From positions 124,001 to 188,000 of the forward strand of contig VXBA01000900.1 of assembly GCA_013399895.1 (NCBI GenBank): a stretch of DNA of 64,000 nt, in the 5' to 3' direction. Below the pieces are notes generated by a model that was not told where the DNA came from, did no database searches, and saw nothing but the letters and a program-made list of their open reading frames with translations. The number at the start of each line of letters is the position of its first letter. Position 1 is the stretch's first letter. Source of the DNA: Serilophus lunatus (taxonomy: Eukaryota; Chordata; Aves; Passeriformes; Eurylaimidae). The position numbers and the translations under genes were made by a program. Below are positions 26,533-39,355 of the stretch, piece by piece.

Positions 26533-29010
26533 TGTAGTGTACATATGACAGCCTACATATATGTTAGGGTGCATATATAAAACAGAAAAAGAAGCGAAGC
26601 TTTGCCTTTAGATGTATGTGTTATCTGAAGGCAATTTTACTACATATTAATGCCACTTCATTGCATGATAGAGATATCATTTTTTTAAGCTTCAGAATAA
26701 ACCAAAATGTATTTTGAATTTTAAAGGTTAAAGAAGCATGCACCTTCCACTAAAATTTGATATTAATAATTGTCTGTTTTCTTCAAAAAAACAGCAAAGG
26801 AGACTGTATTTGAAGTTAAATCTCATATGAAAATAAAATTTTCAGAGCCAGAGTCTGATCTCATAACACCATAAGCCCAGAGTAATAGACTGACTTTGAG
26901 GAGACTACTTTAATATGTATCTCTGTAACAGAGAGCAGAATCTGACTGAAAAATACACAGTAACTGCATTTCTTAGAAATCTCAAGGGCTTTGTAAAACC
27001 ACACAATGATTTTGTAGAAGAATATCTATATAACCAAGGACAAAATACACAAATTTCCAAAGTCAGCATATTTATTTTTGTGACTATATGGTAAGTGGCA
27101 GTGAACATGAGCTGGGGTACTGTAGTTACATTTTCTTTTTCTCAGATATAATTGTTTTCTGAGAAGTTACCACAACTTATACACAGTATTTTCAGGCATG
27201 CTTGTTAACAGTTTTCAATGAGCTGATATACAATAGTTACCATTCAGACTAACAGGGTTTTTCCCAGCTAGAAGGAATAAGCAGGCTTTTTCAGTTTGTA
27301 TTACATTCCTTGTAAAAAGTTTCAGTAACAGTAAAATTACTGTGCTTTTTATCCAGAATCCTGCAGAATCTAGCAATAACACTGCTGTGATCAGTCCAGA
27401 CAGTTAGCACAAGGATAAGTAAGCTAGTGCTTTTTCTGTTTTGTTGCTGATACCTGCAGATATCATATACTTTGGAATGGATTTTTTGTTATCCAGGAGG
27501 ATATTACTGTAGGTTTGTGAGTAAAACAAAGTATTCCATGGAGTTGATTTGAGACTGGTACGTATTTTGCTTAGAGAATGCAATCCTATAATAGTTATCA
27601 ATGCTTGTATTTTCAAGGAGTTGTATATTTTTATTAATGTACCATAGATATAAAATACTATTTCATGAGGAGGTTCTCAAATGACATATTGCACTATTCA
27701 GTTCTGCAGTTTTGGTGCTTCGTCCTATCACATTGTATTACAAATATCACATTGTATTTGTATTCCTCTTAAACACCATGGTGTGGAAATTCATATGGGA
27801 TTATTACTTCTCTTTAAAGATTAGCAACAACAGCCAGAGTGTCATTCAAGATAATCTAAATGGGTATAATTTAAATTCTTCCATCCTTCCCAGAATGTGA
27901 TTATTTTTAAATGGGGTAATGAAGGTTTTATTTACCTTCCCTTATATGTCCCATCTGAAGTTGACTGCAAGGGCCAACTGATATAAGACAGAAGTAGATG
28001 TGATTTAGTTGCCAGAAAGCTTGATAAGAAAGATACGACAGGAAAGCTACAAGAAAGGTGTAAGAGACTGTATAATAATTTAAATTGCACCAGACACTAT
28101 TTCAAATTACACATTCTTCTACATAGACAGAATTGGAGAAAGATGGAAATTGTGCCATCTACCAGAGTCTCTTAGACTTGTATTGAAATTGGAATTTGTA
28201 TTGTATTGGAATTTAGCTGTCTTTTGTGGTACTTAAATTTCAGATGGAGAAGAGTAACACAGAAGTTTAGTACTTACTAGTCTACAGCGAAAATAGGAGG
28301 AAAAAGAAAAAGAAACATTAATGAAAACAAACAAACAAACCAAAGAAATCTGAATCTGTCTCCTAAAAACTTAGCAAGAGAATAACAGCTTAATTGCTCA
28401 GTATCTGGGATTCTTTGCTTTCCTACATATAACCTGCAATTCCAAACACTTTCACCCCCAGAGAAGGGCCTCTTGTTTGCAATCATAGCTTTGTTTTTGT
28501 AAGCCAAATTGTATAAATTTGCATTATTTCTATATAATGGCAAACATAACTAACAGTCCCAGGAATAACAGAATGTCTCCTCACTCCATGGGGCAAATCC
28601 TTAGTTGATGCAGATCATCATAACCCTACATGAAGTATGTGATATGTTAGAAATTAGTATTTGCTGTGGATTTACTCAAACATTAAAGGAATATTTCAAT
28701 GGGAACTTGCTGAGTTGTAACTGCATGCAAATACTGCAGTTTATTTTATTGAATCCTTCAGTAACCACTGTAGAAGCTTAATCTTAGGTCTCTTTTTCAT
28801 GGCTGAAATACAGAATCTGAAGTGTCGAAGTCCCAAGGGCTATGGTGCTCAGGAATTGCTTATTACCTGAAATGCTAAAAGTATAGAAACTGCTACAGAG
28901 AATTAGATCACCACTCATCATCCTAAACTGCACTTCTATCGTGCACTGCTTAAATTTCAATTTTTCAGCTAAATTTCTATTTTAATGACAGCAACATCTG
29001 GAAAAAGTTT

Positions 29011-29270
29011 CACAGAATCACAGAATATGCTGAGTTGGAAGGGACCCGCCAGGATGACCGAGTACAGCCCCTGGCCCTTTACAGAACCATCCTTAAGAGT
29101 CACACTGAGATTATTGTCCAAACGTTTCTTAAATTCAGTCAGGCTTGGTGTTGTGACCACTTCCCTGGGGAGCCTGTTCCAGTGCTTTAGCACTATCCGA
29201 ATTGGGATTTTGCAGTTACTCAGTGCTGGACTACAAACACCGGTTTGCCGCTCCTTTTGTCCTTGAAGAG
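29011..29270 (-). mobile_element. CR1 LINE fragment, 3' end, minus strand
   Basis: The fragment opens with CACAGAATCACAGAATATGC and GTTGGAAGGGACCC, the reverse complement of a CR1 3' terminus. It continues through ACCACTTCCCTGGGGAGCCT and a TTCCAGTGCTTTAGCAC block. The 5' end is truncated. Confidence 0.9.
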
Positions 29271-29304
29271 TAAGAAACTGGTAACTTCAGCTACCTAATA
29301 GGTT

Positions 29305-29612
29305 GGTGTAGAAAAGATGGTGCCAGACTCTTCTCTGAAATTCAGGAAGAAAGGATAAGAGGTAACAGATGCAAGTTACAGCAGGGGAGGTGCTGATTGA
29401 AAGTCAGAAAAATTGTTTTTACCTTGAGGGTAGTGAAACACTAATGCAGGCTGCCCTGAGAGTTTGTGGACTCTCTGTGCTTGTGCATGTTCAAGACCCA
29501 ACCAAACAAGGCTCTGAGTAACTTAATGTAACCAGACCTGCTTTAAGCAGGTCATTGAGCCCGATAGCATCTAGAACATCTTTCTGATTCTAATTACTTT
29601 ATGATTCTGTGA
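29305..29612 (+). mobile_element. CR1 LINE fragment, 3' end, plus strand
   Basis: The segment carries GTGCCAGACTCTTCTCTG, AGGATAAGAGGTAACAG, GCAGGCTGCCCTGAGAG and GACCTGCTTTAAGCAGGTCA, and ends ATTACTTTATGATTCTGTGAG. These blocks follow the order of the CR1 coding end and 3' UTR. It is 5'-truncated and decayed, and lies only about 35 bases from the oppositely oriented CR1 copy at 29011-29270. Confidence 0.88.
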
Positions 29613-30714
29613 GGTTTAAGGGGTTCACTAGACAGAGGCAGACAAAGGAAATACGAGTGTAATAGATAAATGTATTACCAGATTCCAAAACTTCCTTTCC
29701 AACTCCTTTACTATATGGTGATTAAAACAATTTTCTTACTAGGCCATAGCTTCTGGGATGCACAGGAATTGCAGAGCAGTGACAGATGGGAAGAAGAATA
29801 TAATCTAATTTTACCTGTAAAAGCACAATGAAATTCAATTCCAGCTACCTGTTCAGGATGTTTTTATAGGGGTTTAGGGAAAAAATTGAACTACTCTTCA
29901 AGGATCCTGCAAACATGGCATCTGCAAGGTTTCTTGAAGCCATATTGATGCCCTGTTTTAATGACTAGAAGCTACTTCCGATCACTGATTGTGGAGTTAA
30001 AACTAAGTTTCCAGTAAGAAGCATTCTGTCAGTTAGTTATGTTTGTTAATAATAGATTGTGCTGCTAAACATACTGCAACTCTTTAGCAATGTAAGAATT
30101 CAAAGTCATACTGCAGTGCAATGTAAATACTTCCATTATTTACATTACTGCTGTGACAATAAAGCAACAGTCACCACCAAAATTTTGCAATCGTATGTAG
30201 CGCTAACATTGCCACTCACCAGTTTTGCCTTTAATAACACAATGTTTAGAAAAGTCCTCCCACTTTTTCGTGCTCGATTAACAAGTAATGGTGCAAGAAA
30301 AGTTTCCAGGGTAAAGTTGTTGGCTTAAGAGATGGGAAGAAAGATAATAACTGAAGAAGTCATTATAAGCATACTTGATTAATGCTGAGTTAAAACAGTA
30401 GCTTGATAATTTTGCTGTTTGGTGTTTATGATCTGAAGTTATTCTTTTAAATTGCCATACAGATAATGTGGCATTATTCCTTTGACTAAAGAATCAGTAA
30501 AATGCAGGATAAAAGACCTAAAGAAATATTCTGTTCAGGCTTCTCTAACTGGCAGCCATATTAACCTTTTCATAAACCAACTAAATTTTATTTTAATCCC
30601 CACTGCTCCAATGGGAAGGTTCTTCCAGAAACGCACTCATATCATTCTTAGAAATGATTTACATCCCATATTACTTTGATAATATTGTCCTTTAACTTAA
30701 AACGTTGCTTTTCC

Positions 30715-30835
30715 TTTTTTTATTGTTTTGTTGGGTTGGTTTTTTTTTTAAATATGTAAGGGAATAATCCCATCCCCTTCCTTCTCTTTTTCAAGGCTAA
30801 ACCAAATCAACTCCTTTTTTTTTTTTTTTCCTTTT
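30715..30835. repeat. T-rich low-complexity tract
   Basis: Several T homopolymers of 8 to about 15 bases lie close together with TTGTTTTGTTGGG-type sequence. No element was recognised in the tract itself, although a diverged CR1 piece follows immediately. Confidence 0.6.
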
Positions 30836-30854
30836 AAAGGTTTAGAGGGGTTTC

Positions 30855-31000
30855 TTCTTCTCCATAAGTATCCTAGTAGCCCTTCCTTGCATCTGTTCCT
30901 AATTTGACTCATATGTCTTGAACAAGGGTGATCAAACAGCTCATATTCCACATGCGGTCCTGCCAGTCTGTTACAGACAGTGATACACATTCAAGACAGC
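30855..31000 (-). mobile_element. Diverged CR1 LINE fragment, minus strand
   Basis: GTAGCCCTTCCTTGCATCTG, then ATCAAACAGCTCATATTCCA and CATGCGGTCCTGCCAGT follow the order of a CR1 segment several hundred bases from its 3' end. The reverse complement reads as the usual 'CTGG-GAGG-CCGCA-CTCGAATA-TGTGTTCAG' region with many changes. No 3' tail is present, so it is an internal, old fragment with uncertain borders. Confidence 0.55.
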
Positions 31001-32029
31001 TGCATCTCAGAGAGCTGTTGGAAAAAGGCCAGAATATTCATCTGTTATCTTTTGGAACGTTGAATAAAAAGCAAACAAATCTTTGGTGTTATCTGTGTTT
31101 ATCTAAGTTTGGCTATTTCATTAGAAGCAGGAAATGACTGACTGTGTTAAAGACCACTTATTAAGTAGTGTTCTTAATTACCCCTGTAAAGGGTCATTTT
31201 AATCAAACTGAATGAGCTTGTGCAGGTGTGATTGAAAACAAGATTTGCCCCATTAACTGAATATGATGCTCTTAGAAATAGCATATAACTCTGAGGGTTG
31301 GGGAAAAATGTATCCTCTCATTGCCATGATTAAAAATAGAAAAAAACCTGTCCTGTTTTCATGAAGGTTGCCTAAATGAACCTGAACTGCAGATGCACAG
31401 CATTGGAAGAAATATCGGTGTGCTGGCTTTGACTAAACCAAAATTCTTTTCCTTGATATATGAGGAGGTTTTAATTAAAAATTAAATTAAATATTTTAAA
31501 AATATTATTGTTATATGATCTTTATTATTCAGTATTTTTTCTTTAAGGTTCAGAGTCTAATGTCCTTTTAGGTCTGAGAAACTGGATTTTGTGCTGCTAT
31601 TAATCCCACCAATCATATTCTAAAATTTGGACTGGAAATCTTTGCAAGTATCTCTTCTCGCAGTGTTTTTCAGCTTATCTTCCTGGTTATAGCTGCATCA
31701 GGGTTTTGAAAATGGAAAAAGAGCCAACACAACACTGAAGAATGGAAACATGGTTTATTGATATTTGGTATATCTCTAAAAGTTTTTATATATCCTGGCA
31801 AAGTTGTGAACTAGTGAAAAATTGTATAAATTTTTATTTTAATTAGATAGATTCACTCATTGCGCTGAAGTTTACCTAGCTGTTGTATGTCATTCATTAC
31901 TCATTTGTACTGTGGGAGTGAGATACAGTCCTTCTAACATGAGTAATTGTGTTCCCATACAGTCAATAATGAGTTATGTATTCGTCTGTATTGATGTTAT
32001 AGGCAGTAGTCACTGACAGTGGGCAAGCT

Positions 32030-32247
32030 AGATCAGCTCTTCACTGAAAGAGTGGCTAAGCATTGGAAGAGTCACCCCAGGGAAGTGGTGGAGTCACCAT
32101 CCCTACAACTGTTCAAAAAATGACTGGACATTGCGCTTTGTGGTATGGTTTAGTGATATCGGTAGTATTAGGTCAAAAGTAAAACTTGATGATCTTGGTG
32201 GTCCTTTCCAACTTTAATGATGCTATGATTATGATTCTATGATTAAA
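32030..32247 (+). mobile_element. CR1 LINE fragment, 3' end, plus strand
   Basis: The sequence includes GAGTGGCTAAGCATTGGAAG, CCAGGGAAGTGGTGGAGTCA, GATGATCTTGGTGGTCCTTT and a terminal ATGATTATGATTCTATGATT tail. This is the classic 3' UTR and octamer end of a CR1 element in plus orientation, 5'-truncated. Confidence 0.9.
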
Positions 32248-34358
32248 TTTCTGTTTTACCTAGCCTCGTTCATAAAGTGAAGAATGAGTACAAATGCTGG
32301 GTATTGGTAACCAATGGGGATTCATATCACTTATTCCTTATCTGATGATAAATAAACAGTAATGGATCTTTTCTGTTCTCTCTCAGAAGATAGCTTCACC
32401 CTTCTAGTTCAGTGTAGTGATGGATGGTTGAACAGCTGTACAGGGAATGCCATGCCATAGGGCCAGAAGGAAAACTGGAAAAAACATCAATTTTTCTTTC
32501 TAGCCAGAGACAGATTGGTGCAAATTCCATATACATTTTGTGGAGAATGTTAAGAATGCTTGAAAAGCTCCCTCCTAGACGTATGCTCTTCCAAAACAGG
32601 CCAAAACCAACATACTCTTTTCCAGTGTTCCTCTTAACAAACTCCAATCTCGCTCTGGGTCCAGCCCCAGAAGCTGTAAGACTTGGTTATACCAAAAAGA
32701 GTGCAGGCAGTTATCTTTACCATTATTATAAGCACCCTGTTTTGAGATGTGTTTTGGGGCTGATTGCTTGCCCTGGACTGATCTTGTGCTGTCTTAGTAC
32801 TAAACCCAGACATGGGTTCTCATGAGCATGCAACGCTTCTCAAAGAGGCTTTAGTAAAAGTAGACATGCCCATCAGTCATATTCATGACGTAAAGGCCTA
32901 GGGGAAAGCAGCCAGACTGTGGAATTTCAGAGTGTGTTCACTGCAGAGGGGTAGATTGAATTTTTTGTTAAGACGCTATGTTTTCAAGCATCAAATGTAA
33001 AATTACATTCAAGGTCAGCAGGACACAGTTAACCTTGCAACATGTGCTGAGCTTGTGTTTCCAGTAGTGTGTGACAGACAACAACCAAACCCAGTTTTTT
33101 ATAGAGCAGTTGTCTGTTTCCAGAATCCAAAAGTACAGAAATTGATCAGAATGACAATGCATCAGATCAGGCATAATATACGTTTCTATTTCTGAGTTGA
33201 ATGGTTCTAGTCAATGGATTCCACCATGCCAGTACATGCTACTATATGTGTAGATATCTATTCCCTCAGTTACTGTAATGAATTATACTGAACAAACCCA
33301 TTCAGTAAGTTGCTTTAAAGAAAATATTAACTGGAATGTTATTTCATGAAATTAGTTATCATAAAATTATTTTGAGAGACAACTCACTGTTTTTGTGAGT
33401 TTTAACTGTGTGTTGAATGTGCATTTTATAAATAAATGTTTCTGTGTTCAGTTTAGTTGGTCATTGGAAACACTTTATGATGAATTGAGTTATAAATGTC
33501 ACATTTTAAAATTAGGATATAAATATTTCACTAGTCTTTTAATAAGTCAGAAGACTGTGCTATTCATGTCAGGAAAGCTAGAAGAACTTAAGCTCTAAAT
33601 GAAGATCTTTTTCCATTTTATTTTGAAAATGGTTAGAACATGTTTATATATGTTCTTTTACTGTATACGTACATGGTACATGTTTCTATTTAAGAAAAGA
33701 CAGTAATTGTGAGGTGTATTTTGTATTGCAATCCTTGTGCTTGTGTATTTCTTGCTGTCTATGTTTATGTAACAGTAAATAACTGTACCTATTATAATTT
33801 ATTATTGATATTCACAGAAATATACCCTCAAAGAAAACATGAGCTATTTGTTATCAAGTTAATGGAAAAACTCGTATTATCCCATTTCCCCAGTTATATA
33901 AGGGGCATTATCAAAAGAAGCTGCACATACATTTAAATATCTGGGCCATATTTCCATTCTAGACTTGCATAAGCTTTTTCCCACATGGCTTTTCATACTT
34001 AATATTTCATCAATTACAAGTTTTCATTTCCCTTATATATGTGCAGGGATGTGATTTAGCCAATTTAAATGGATTCTGACTAGTTATGATCAACACCTCT
34101 TGCAGAAAAAAGTGAGGAAACAACATGGCTCTGAATTTCGTAGCATTAACTACAAAGTAGTTCCTGAAGAGAGAGCTGAATCCCTAGTTGCTTGTAAATT
34201 TGTGTAGCTGGAGTTAAACTAGCGCAGTTAGAATGTGACAAAAATGGTTATTTTCACCCTTTAGTGATATGTTTCTAGATGGAGCTACAAAGAAGCCTTT
34301 GTTTCCATTAATGTATGAATGATAGATAATAATAATCAATATTCTTGCTTGATTTCAG

Positions 34359-34474
34359 AACTCTCTCAGAAAATGACAGCACCTCTTTACCACCTGCTGA
34401 CTCCTGCACCAGTCCTACTAAAATGGATTTGTCGTTTAGTAAGACTGCCAAACAGTGCCTAGAGGAGATATCTG
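34359..34474 (+). CDS. NAV3: Neuron navigator 3, 116-base exon before the alternative-promoter intron
   Basis: The exon lies between GATTTCAG and GTGAGT. It completes Arg, reads TLSENDSTSLPPADSCTSPT, then KMDLSFSKTAKQCLEEIS plus one base of Gly. This corresponds to the NAV3 segment directly before the conserved EDPETRRMRTVKNIADLRQNL region. It starts in phase 2 and ends in phase 1. Long NAV3 transcripts would splice it to 49875. The next 15.4-kb intron also contains an alternative first exon that ends in the same phase, so this exon is the last one specific to the long form. Confidence 0.96.
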
Positions 34475-37269
34475 GTGAGTAACAATAAGACAGAAGACTG
34501 TGCACTTCTTTATTTACATCTGTTTCTTACCAGAATGGGTTGAAATAATACTTCTGACCTCTAATCATGAGAAGTATTAAATATGCGGAAAATTTGGGTC
34601 AAGCACAGTTAGTGCTTCAAATCCACAGTTTTTTGAATTGGCTCCTTCTGTTCAAATACCTTCATCATTTTGCAGAAACTAGGCTTTTACAAGCCTAGTT
34701 TATTTAATCATACTGAATGTTCCAAGTGGAGTGGTGGAGATGACTTCAGAATGTGTAACCCTTGCATTTAATAACATCAAATTAAATCATAACATCAGAA
34801 CTGAGACATAAATTACATAAGCACCATTTTGCTTTTATAAATGAATCTGTATTCGGGAGACAAACAAGTCCTTACTGTTGTACCTGACTTGTAAGCTGCT
34901 GCTAGAGCTAAGCTGCTAAAGATTTTGTTCTGGAATTCCTTGTAAACATGGATTAAAGTGCTTACTAGGTTACAAATGTGAGGGGATTTTTTTTTTTAAT
35001 CATATTGGAATAATTCCTTTAAAGTCAAGAAAACCATGCTGATTTACAGCAGCACTGGATCTAGCCATGCCTCTGCCTATAGATGCAAAAACCATCATTA
35101 CTCTTCTTATAATTTTTATGGAAATAAAAGGTGAAATTTTATCCCACTGGTTTTTCCTGTAATTTTTCCCTTTTACTCCAAATTTTTAACATTTAAATGG
35201 ATTTACAATGATTCATGTGGTTCTTCTTGTCCAGGATATAATTCACTTAAAGCACTTGTTTGACACATCAGTCTAAAATTATCTCTACACCAGAAGGGAA
35301 ATAAATTACCCAAGTGTTATGGGGAGTGTCTTGACATTTAGCTGACTCATATCAAAACTGAATTTTAGTCCTGGTTTGTCTCAGTCCCTCTGGAAGTCTT
35401 CTGAGTCTCGTGTCCTTTATTTGTACAACCAGCTTCTGTGATAAATATGTCACCCTGAAACATGGTGAAATGTTCTCTGGAGGTGATGCATACTTGTTAT
35501 AGTAAAAAAAATATTTTTAATTACTCCAGAAATCAAACTCCTTGGTCTTACATATATGAAGAGCATAATTGAAACACTTACCACAAAACAAAAGATGCTT
35601 TAAGGAATTATCCAGAGAGATGCTAAAACCCCCCTATACATTTCAGCACCTGCTGAAATGAGCAAACAGGATATCATGTCTCATCGTCTTTTACTATTCT
35701 GGACAGAAATAAAACAGCACCAAAAAGAAGAAAATGTCATAAAGTAAACTAGACATCAGAGATGTCTAATCTGATTATTTAGGCTCTGGCGTTAACAGCT
35801 GATTGGCATAACAGGCTATAAAGCGGAGCCACTATGGAAATGTGATCAGGGGTTTGCTGGGTACAAAGGGAAAGAGATGTGTCACTCATATTTAGCTGTT
35901 AGCAACAAAGGGAATGAATGGATCAAGTACTACATTTGCTGAATAAAAGTTGTCTGCATTGGTGAACTATCAGCAAGTCATTAGTGATTCTGTCATTGAA
36001 TCTACATGGTTAAAATGTCATGTGTTAATTGTTCAGAGGACTATTCTATGATGGATTAGCCACAAGAAAGGACAATTAAATTCTTTTACTTAAGAACATC
36101 TTTATCCTGGTATGATCAAGGGATTGTACCAATAATAGGCATAGACTAGGTTTATTTCCTTGGTTTGGTCACTTTTTTTTGAAATTACTTTTTTCCTGAA
36201 ATTTTCAAGTGTTGCTATGGATGAATATCATGTTTATATTGTCTTGAGCTTCTTTTGCAACTTGGGAGCCAATACACTAGCAGAATATATTTGTGAGCAG
36301 CAAAGATTAGTAAAGATCATGCGAAAGAATGAGCATTTTTGGAAACTTCTAAACAGTTTGGAGGAGTGTGTTCATAAAGTGCTGTCCCACCTGTATTGCA
36401 TTTCTGCTTCATTAATCATTATTTTTTAAGTGCCAGATATTTATAACTAAGGCTGGCATGCACAGGACTAGGATATCTTAGCCCATATCATTGTATAAAC
36501 TGTTTCTCTCAGGATATTTACACACTCTTGTTTGTTATGTCTCTTGGTTGAAGATTACTGCTCCTATAACCAGCCAAGATGATTGTATCAGAGCTCATAA
36601 TCCACTTTGAAGCAAAATCAGCCTATTGATCTTAAACTAATACTTTAAGCATGTCTGGTTCAAGACTTCATGATAAAGGAAAAAGATCAATTCAGAAAAA
36701 ATAATTTTAAAAATATTTAGGAGTGGTTAGTCAGGCACCTTTCTCCTTGAGTGATTCAGGATACCAAACCCAAGCTAATTTCTTTGTTCTAGTGGTGAAA
36801 AGTCATGGCACTGCTTTCTGTGCTCAGCAAGAAAGTTCACATCCCTTTGCTACTATCTCAACAGTGGTGATAGGAAAGTAGACAGTAAAGCAAAGCACTG
36901 TAGAGGTAGATCAGATCTCTCCTGTGCTGTCTTCCTCCTCTAAGGAAGCGGGTTACCTTTACAGCCTTTCCTGTCTTACAGCTCAGAGCTGGTGAAAGGC
37001 AAAGTCAGAGCTAAAGCCACTTGTTTCCTGCCTGCTACTTTGAAACTGAATACTTAGTTTTACTTGCACAGGCATGAGAGGAGAATAGTTCTGCAAGGCA
37101 AGGGAAGTGAGGAGGTTAATGTAAACCTGGACTCAGAAGTATGGCCCTGATAAACTGAACGATCTCTTTATATTTACCTTTTCCATATTAATCTGCTGCC
37201 CTAGGGAAACAACAACATGGTTTATGCCTAAAGCCAGTTCTGCATCTTGGTAGAGCTACTGTAAATCTG

Positions 37270-37450
37270 AATTTCTCCACTGTTCCTCTGCCTCTGCTGG
37301 GAATTTGTTCCAGATGTGATCTGAAGTGCTTCAGACCTTTTTTCTTGTCTTTTTTTTTCCTCTGAATATTCTCCAGCTCAGCCAGATCATTCTCACATTT
37401 CCACAGTGCGCGTAGAAATCGGCAATAGAGCACATGCACAACAGTTTTAA
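37270..37450 (-). pseudogene. Probable CR1 reverse-transcriptase C-terminal relic
   Basis: A 161-codon minus-strand ORF runs across 37188-37673. Within it, a stretch reads DLAELENIQRKKKDKKKGLKH. This fits the spacing of the CR1 ORF2 C-terminal motif (Asp-Ile, two residues, Leu-Glu, Val-Gln-Arg-Arg, then Lys-Gly-Leu-Glu-His), and a Tyr-Cys pair occurs at nearly the expected distance before it. The part nearer 37673, with Cys-x2-Cys and several His, was not recognised. I read it as an old CR1 fragment that happens to be open, not a functional gene. A conserved exon is the less likely alternative. Confidence 0.45.
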
Positions 37451-37896
37451 GGCATCCTACACACCTTGAATCCCCTCTGTGTGCATGGTACAAATGATAC
37501 ACATACTCATGCTGGATGAATCCCATCTGTAGGCGTGAGTCACCTGTGGAGTAATTCTGATGCGTTCTGTGTATGGTAGGTTTGTTGCACATACGGCACA
37601 CAGATGTGTAGACCTCTGTCCAGGAAATCCCAGGCAGAAATTTGGGAGTCCTAAATAAGGGACAATTCTCCATTCATGTATGAACACTCTTTCTGGCATA
37701 TACTTTATGTACCAGTTGCCTCAATAAGACTACTCAGTATTCATGTTTCTGCAAAACTGGAGTATAACTTTATAGAGAGAATTATAAAATAAGAATGAAA
37801 AGAAAAACTAATAAAGTAATCCAGTTTGGTTGTTGTTATTCATGGTATGGCTAGGAAAAAATTGTTCAGACTTTCTTACCCAGAATTTTTGCCTGG

Positions 37897-37901
37897 AGTA
37901 G
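37897..37901. repeat. Target-site duplication AGTAG, left copy
   Basis: AGTAG lies directly before the TGCGG start of the LTR and is repeated directly after its CCACA end at 39351-39355. A perfect 5-bp duplication at both ends is the mark of integrase-mediated insertion. Confidence 0.8.
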
Positions 37902-39350
37902 TGCGGTGGTTTGGCACCACTGTTTTCATTAAGGGCAAGCCCGACAGTGACGAGAAGACTGAACAGAATTTTGAACAGCAGGGAAACAGTTTATTCGTCT
38001 GGAGCTCAACCAAAGAAAGATAACAGTTTAAGGGAACTCCAGACTTAACACAGAATTAAACCCAACAAAAACCACGTGAAAGGGAAAAAATTAAAAAAAG
38101 AAATAAGGGAACTGCTTTCAAAGGCCGAGCAGGCTGGCCCAGAAGCAGTGGGAAGGGAAAACCTCTTCCTTCTTCTCTACCTCTCTCTGGTGGTAGCCAA
38201 CTCCCAGCCCTTGAAGTCTCTGAAAAACTCAACAGAGTGAAATTTCCTCTCCCCAACCCAGGATGTTAATTGGGGAAGCTTTCAACCTGCAGTTGTGCTG
38301 GCTTGGCTCCGATGCTGATGGGGGTGGGCGGAGTCAAGGCACGAGGCCTGGGAGTCAGGAGGAGAGAGGCCATGCTGCTGCTCTCCAGCTTTGCAGGAAG
38401 CCAAAGAGAGTGAACTTCCATTGCTTCGGGCTTTTAAGCTCTCCAAGTCCCGCGTGAATCTCACAGTCCTCTTCCTGGCTTCACCTTTTCGGATTGGCCA
38501 GCGGTCCAGGCTCCACCTCCCCCTTCTAGATCCCTGGCTCAAACAAAATGGCGGTTCCCGCCAAAATTTGCAAGCCGATGGCTTCCCAGTGCCATGTTTT
38601 TACCAGCCACGGGCTGGCTGCCGCCTCTCCAAGGCACCTGCTGACCGTGGGGACCCTCGAAAGGGGTCCCCAAGGGCTGCAGGAGCTGCTTGGGCAGCCA
38701 CTGTGCCCATCCTGCCGTGCGGGGGGCGTTCCTGGGGCTGCTGGCACTGCAAGATCTCTTGCCGGGCTCCCTTGTGGCAGCGCGGGGGCCAGCGCAGCCA
38801 CTGGGGCACTTTCGTAGCGATGCGGGGGCTGGCAGAGCTACTGCTGACCGCCAGGCACTGGCCATGGTGGCGGGGCGCTTCTGATGTTACTGCCCCGCGG
38901 CCACAGGCACCGGGGCACTGCCAAGAATCGCCCATGGGCAGTAGCCAGCTGGCACCGGGACCGCTCCATGCCGGGAGGAATTTGCGGGTGCAGCCGTCCG
39001 GTGCCAGGCTTTGCTCTGCGAGGGGCCCGATCCCACAGCAGCGCCATGCCCACTGGCTTCACCCCCCCCAGGGTCGCGACCAGCGCCGGCAGCCAGCTGC
39101 CCCCCGCCCGGCATCCCCCCTCGCCCACACAGCCGAGCCGGGGCCGCACTGGAGCTAAACCCGCCGTGCTGTGTCCTGGGAAAAGGCAATCCACGTTTTG
39201 GTGAGTCAGGAGGGAAGTGAGGGAAGGTTATTAAAGGAAAGGAAAAAAAAACCCCAAAAAATACCCCGGGGTTTAAAAGGAAACATCCCCTTTCCCCCGC
39301 TCCCTCTAAGAGCTCTGCAACCCCCTCCCCTCCCCTCTCAAACCCCCACA
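37902..39350 (-). mobile_element. Solo LTR of an endogenous retrovirus, GC-rich, about 1.45 kb
   Basis: A sharply GC- and CpG-rich block lies in an otherwise AT-rich intron. It starts TGCGGTGGTTTGG and ends CAAACCCCCACA, which makes imperfect inverted termini of the TG...CA type. It is flanked by AGTAG on both sides. On the minus strand it has a polyadenylation signal (TTTATT on + at 37990-37995) about 90 bases from the 37902 end, and a TTAAAAG promoter-like motif near 38430. The retroviral transcription sense is therefore antisense to NAV3. A 5-bp duplication is typical of class III (ERVL-type) elements, although the class is inferred. There is no gag, pol or env, so it is a solo LTR left by recombination. 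Several overlapping ORFs within it are by-products of its high GC content. Confidence 0.83.
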
Positions 39351-39355
39351 AGTAG
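39351..39355. repeat. Target-site duplication AGTAG, right copy
   Basis: This is the second copy of the 5-bp duplication, immediately after the LTR end at 39350 and identical to 37897-37901. Confidence 0.8.

Larger units (their letters stand above)
25345..34358 (+). other. NAV3: NAV3 intron (9.0 kb)
   Basis: An intron from GTAAGG to TTTCAG. It holds four CR1 pieces, at 29011-29270, 29305-29612, about 30855-31000 and 32030-32247. It also has a T-rich tract at 30715-30835 and a short triple direct repeat near 26503-26532. No additional exon is expected here from the continuous protein match on either side. Confidence 0.85.
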
